A DNA stretch of 64,000 nucleotides, from positions 2,542,001 through 2,606,000 of the forward strand of contig NZ_JACHIS010000001.1 in the NCBI RefSeq assembly GCF_014203365.1, read 5' to 3'. Below are positions 62,001 through 64,000 of the stretch, in pieces. Made by a program: the position numbers and the translations under genes. The notes beneath the pieces are model-generated. The model did not search any database. It was not told where the DNA came from and saw nothing but the letters and a program-made list of their open reading frames with translations. The stretch is from Actinoalloteichus hymeniacidonis. GTDB taxonomy: Bacteria; Actinomycetota; Actinomycetes; Mycobacteriales; Pseudonocardiaceae. How positions within the stretch are numbered: position 1 is the first letter of the stretch; every line of letters starts with the position of its first letter.

Positions 62001-64000
62001 GGCCGACCACCTCCGCGAAGCGCTGGCAGGGACACCCCGTCCGGTGGACGAGGGGAGCGACAAGGCGCATCCCGGTGAGCCCATCGCGATCGTCGGGATG
62101 GGCTGCCGGCTGCCCGGCGGCGTGCGGACACCCGAGGCCCTGTGGGAGCTGCTCTCGGCCGGAACGGACGCGATCAGCGGATTCCCCGACGACCGAGGCT
62201 GGGACCTCGACGGGCTTTACGACCCCGAACCGGGGACGACGGGGAAGGCGTACACCAGGGCGGGGGGGTTCATCGACGCGGCGGACTTCGACCCCGAGTT
62301 CTTCGGCATCTCCCCGCGCGAGGCGACCGCGATGGACCCGCAGCAGCGGTTGCTGCTGGAGACGGCCTGGGAGGCGCTGGAGGACGGTGCCGTCGACCCG
62401 GCCACGCTGCGCGGCAGCCAGGCGGGCATTTTCGTGGGCGTCACCGCTCAGGAGTACGGCCCCCGGCTCGCCGACGCATCCGGCGGACACGAGGGCTACG
62501 CGCTGACCGGCACCTCGGTCAGCCTGGCCTCCGGCCGGATCGCCTACGTACTCGGGTCGCAGGGCCCGGCCGTCACCGTGGACACCGCGTGCTCGTCGTC
62601 GCTGGTCGCGCTGCACCTGGCGGTCCAGTCGCTGCGGCAGGGCGAGAGTTCGCTGGCGCTCGCAGGCGGTGCGGCGATCATGCCGGGTCCTGGGATGTTC
62701 GTGGAGTTCGCGCAGCAGCGCGGCCTGTCGCCGGACGGCCGGTGCCGGTCGTTCGGTGCCGACGCGGACGGAACGGGCTGGGCCGAGGGCGTCGGGATGC
62801 TCGCGCTGGAACGGCTGTCCGATGCACGGGCGCGCGGCCACGAGGTCCTCGCGGTCATCCGCGGCACGGCCGTCAACTCCGACGGCGCCAGCAACGGCCT
62901 CACCGCCCCGAACGGGCTGGCGCAGCAACGCGTCATTCGGCTGGCCCTGGCCGATGCCGGGATGACCGGCGGCGAGGTGGACGCGGTCGAGGCGCACGGC
63001 ACGGGCACCCCCCTCGGCGACCCGATCGAGGCGGGCGCGTTGCAGGCCACGTACGGCAGCGACCGCGACGCGGATCGACCGCTGCTGCTGGGGTCGGTCA
63101 AGTCCAACATCGGGCACACCCAGGCCGCCGCAGGCGTCGCCGGGGTGATCAAGATGGTCCTCGCGATGCGCCACGGTGTGCTGCCGCGCACCCTGCACGC
63201 CGAGGTTCCCACGCCTGAGGTGGAGTGGTCCTCCGGCGCGATCTCGCTGCTCACCGAGGAAATCCCGTGGCCGGGCACGGGCCCGCGCCGGGCGGCCGTC
63301 TCGTCGTTCGGCATCAGCGGCACCAACGCCCACGCGGTACTGGAGCACGCCCCGACCTCCACCGAACCCGGCAGCGAGCCAGCCGACGGCCCGGTGCCGT
63401 GGCTGTTGTCCGCCCCCACGCCGCAGGGGATCACCCGTCAGGCCGCGCGGCTCCGCGACCACCTGGAGGCTCACCCCGACCTCGTTCCCGCCGACGTCGC
63501 GCTGTCCCTGGCGACGACCAGGACGACGTTCCCGCACCGGGCCGCCGTGGTGGCGGCGGGCGACGACCTGCTGCGTGGCCTGGAACGACTGGCCGCGGGC
63601 GAGAACACGGGCCGGGGGACCGCGTCCGACGGCGGGGTGGCGTTCCTGTTCACCGGCCAGGGCAGCCAACGGGCAGGCATGGGTCGGGAGCTGTACGAAC
63701 GCTTCCCGATCTTCGCCGCCGCGTTCGACGCCGTGTGCGCCGAGCTGGAACCGGGCCTGCGGGAACTCGTGTTCGGCGCCGACGGCGACGGCCTGCTCGA
63801 ACGGACCGTGCACGCCCAGCCCGCGCTGTTCGCGATCGAGGTCGCGCTGTTCCGCCTGCTCGAATCGTGGGGGGTGGTGCCGGACCTCCTGCTCGGCCAC
63901 TCGATCGGCGAGGTCGCCGCCGCGCACGTCGCCGGGGTGCTGTCGCTACCGGACGCCTGCACGCTGGTCGCCGCACGCGGCCGCTTCATGCAGGCCGCCA
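59020..64000 (+). CDS. Type I modular polyketide synthase D, loading module plus first extension module, 3'-truncated
   Basis: Open from ATG 59020 (AGGAG ribosome site at 59008-59012) to the window edge, at least 1660 codons. There is no N-terminal docking helix: the KS starts within about 10 residues, as expected for the first protein of an assembly line. Domains: KSQ, AT, ACP, KS, and the start of an AT (GHSIGE visible at about 63895-63912). It starts the polyketide chain although it lies downstream of the terminating PKS C. The rest of the module and its docking tail lie outside the window. The KS and ACP sequences are more divergent from the other modules than these are from each other. 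Confidence 0.95.
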   Translation, partial: MSQNDTDRRLAIVGLSCRLPGADSPDALWELLTEGRCTISEVPASRWTGEDGPEAAGSRWGSFLDDVEGFDPAFFGISPREAAAMDPQQRLALELGWEAVEHAGIVPAALEGSRTGVFFAAMHDDYAVLARRQGDGVTGQHTFTGLQRSMLANRVSYFFGARGPSLTVDTGQSSSLVAVHLAAESLRSGESDLAVAGGVNLILAAESSLVAARFGALSPDGRCRTFDAAANGFVRGEGGGAIVLKRIADAIADGDHVYALVDGTAVNNDGGGDGLTAPNELAQREVLRLAYERSGVSLDEVGYVELHGTGTPVGDVVEAAALGAVLGAARTGTPLPVGSVKTNVGHLEAAAGIVGVLKTVLAIEHGKLPRSLGFDAPNPRIPLEELGLRVNTEVSPWLPADRPPVAGVSAFGMGGTNCHVVLLGPSGSMRAAQPFGGTTHLGLVEPAGSEPADQPGTSGGTTHHVVSGRTAEALRAQAGRLRDVVDAGANLVDLEFSLAATRAAFEHRAVVSADDRDALREGLDALATGRRVPGVVEGSVGAGGKVAFLFSGQGSQHPGTGSELYAASPVFAEALDAVCAEFDRLLEQPLRPIMFAVAGTSAADLLNRTEYTQPALFALQVALYRVTERVGLRPDLLAGHSIGGITAAHLSGVLSLPDACVLVAARGRLMQALPEGGAMVAVQAAEADVLPLLTGRDGEVSVAAVNGPAATVLSGDEQAVLDVAAELARRGHKTRRLRVSHAFHSPRMEPMLAEFREVLAGLDLREPGIPLVSDLTGALATAEELRTADYWVRHVREPVRFLDVVSELAGLGVTRFLELGPDGTLSTAAADGPASGAFRTPVLRPDRAEMRSLTSALAGLHVRGVTVDWPAFTGHGGHRITLPGYPFQRTRHWLTDQPASAPHAAAVQSDTASAPHAAAVQSDTGQEDVLGTVLACTALVMDAVGTTGIDPDRSFRDLGFSSLMTVELRDELVTVTGVALPRTVLFDHTSPRAVADHLREALAGTPRPVDEGSDKAHPGEPIAIVGMGCRLPGGVRTPEALWELLSAGTDAISGFPDDRGWDLDGLYDPEPGTTGKAYTRAGGFIDAADFDPEFFGISPREATAMDPQQRLLLETAWEALEDGAVDPATLRGSQAGIFVGVTAQEYGPRLADASGGHEGYALTGTSVSLASGRIAYVLGSQGPAVTVDTACSSSLVALHLAVQSLRQGESSLALAGGAAIMPGPGMFVEFAQQRGLSPDGRCRSFGADADGTGWAEGVGMLALERLSDARARGHEVLAVIRGTAVNSDGASNGLTAPNGLAQQRVIRLALADAGMTGGEVDAVEAHGTGTPLGDPIEAGALQATYGSDRDADRPLLLGSVKSNIGHTQAAAGVAGVIKMVLAMRHGVLPRTLHAEVPTPEVEWSSGAISLLTEEIPWPGTGPRRAAVSSFGISGTNAHAVLEHAPTSTEPGSEPADGPVPWLLSAPTPQGITRQAARLRDHLEAHPDLVPADVALSLATTRTTFPHRAAVVAAGDDLLRGLERLAAGENTGRGTASDGGVAFLFTGQGSQRAGMGRELYERFPIFAAAFDAVCAELEPGLRELVFGADGDGLLERTVHAQPALFAIEVALFRLLESWGVVPDLLLGHSIGEVAAAHVAGVLSLPDACTLVAARGRFMQAA
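59041..62030 (+). other. PKS D loading module: KSQ-AT(malonyl)-ACP
   Basis: KS-like domain about 59041-60290 with Gln172 (codon CAA 59533-59535) in DTGQSSS where extension KSs have Cys, while both histidines ([17 protein letters not shown]) are kept: the KSQ decarboxylase pattern. AT about 60650-61540 with GHSIGG and HAFH, so malonyl-type. ACP about 61800-62030 with GFSSL. It should load malonyl and decarboxylate it to an acetyl starter. Confidence 0.9.
61714..61791 (+). repeat. 39-bp exact tandem duplication in the loading-module AT-ACP linker
   Basis: Two perfect, in-frame copies (61714-61752 and 61753-61791) encode [13 protein letters not shown] twice, in the flexible linker before the loading ACP. 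Confidence 0.95.
62077..64000 (+). other. PKS D first extension module, KS and partial AT
   Basis: KS about 62077-63340 with DTACSSS (Cys codon 62590-62592), EAHGTGT and [12 protein letters not shown] begins about 63640 ([12 protein letters not shown]) and carries GHSIGE; the window ends before the malonyl/methylmalonyl signature, so its specificity is not known. Reductive domains are outside. Confidence 0.85.

Noticed and set aside
58879-63927. Two long minus-strand open frames (about 695 and 980 codons) opposite PKS D
   Set aside because: The plus-strand frame carries complete KSQ, AT, ACP and KS motifs; the minus frames are arginine- and glycine-rich antisense shadows.
1-64000. CRISPR arrays, tRNA or rRNA genes, transposases
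   Set aside because: No short regularly spaced repeats, no tRNA-like cloverleaf I could recognise, and no transposase or integrase motif in any frame. The only repeats are PKS modules and the small ones listed.

Overview
The window is high-GC actinomycete DNA. Long GC-biased reading frames, frequent GTG starts, many TetR/LuxR regulators and a large modular type I polyketide synthase (PKS) locus all point to an actinomycete, probably of a Pseudonocardiales or Streptomyces type; the genus is inference. Roughly the first 20 kb is mixed accessory or housekeeping DNA. From about 20.6 kb to the right edge it is a biosynthetic gene cluster that continues past the window.

Left part (1-15.5 kb): a truncated MMPL-family exporter; a small methyltransferase; a secreted four-domain protein (PA14, beta-propeller, CBM-like, DUF1080-like); an SDR divergent from a TetR regulator with a 44-bp palindrome between them; a three-gene ABC-2 exporter operon divergent from a LuxR-type regulator; a TetR regulator and an NmrA-like oxidoreductase that share an operator-like motif; and a membrane-anchored multicopper oxidase. 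Several strong hairpin terminators separate these units.

Middle part (15.5-20.6 kb): a decaying border zone. It holds an MFS gene broken by two frameshifts, a fragment of a second MFS transporter, an intact cytochrome P450 and its small ferredoxin, a ferredoxin reductase wrecked by frameshifts and a stop, and a possible NmrA-like scrap.

Right part (20.6-64 kb): an FAD monooxygenase and PKS A (5797 aa, three modules) on the minus strand; then on the plus strand a second P450, PKS B (3428 aa, two modules), PKS C (one fully reducing module plus thioesterase) and PKS D (KSQ-AT-ACP loading module plus the start of an extension module, running off the edge). All carrier proteins have the phosphopantetheine serine. 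Malonyl-type ATs occur in the loading module, all of PKS A and the second module of PKS B. Methylmalonyl-type ATs occur in the first module of PKS B and in PKS C. The gene carrying the loading module lies downstream of the thioesterase gene, so gene order and biosynthetic order differ. Docking ends and domain logic suggest D (plus unseen genes), then A, B and C with release by the thioesterase. The two P450s and the FAD monooxygenase are candidate tailoring oxidases.

The most notable features are: the second module of PKS B, whose DH has lost about 17 residues including the conserved YGP region and whose KR has lost the usual cofactor-binding and lid sequences; extensive near-identical blocks shared between modules, including inverted copies on opposite strands able to flip about 17-28 kb; and an SDR whose YxxxK tyrosine is a histidine.
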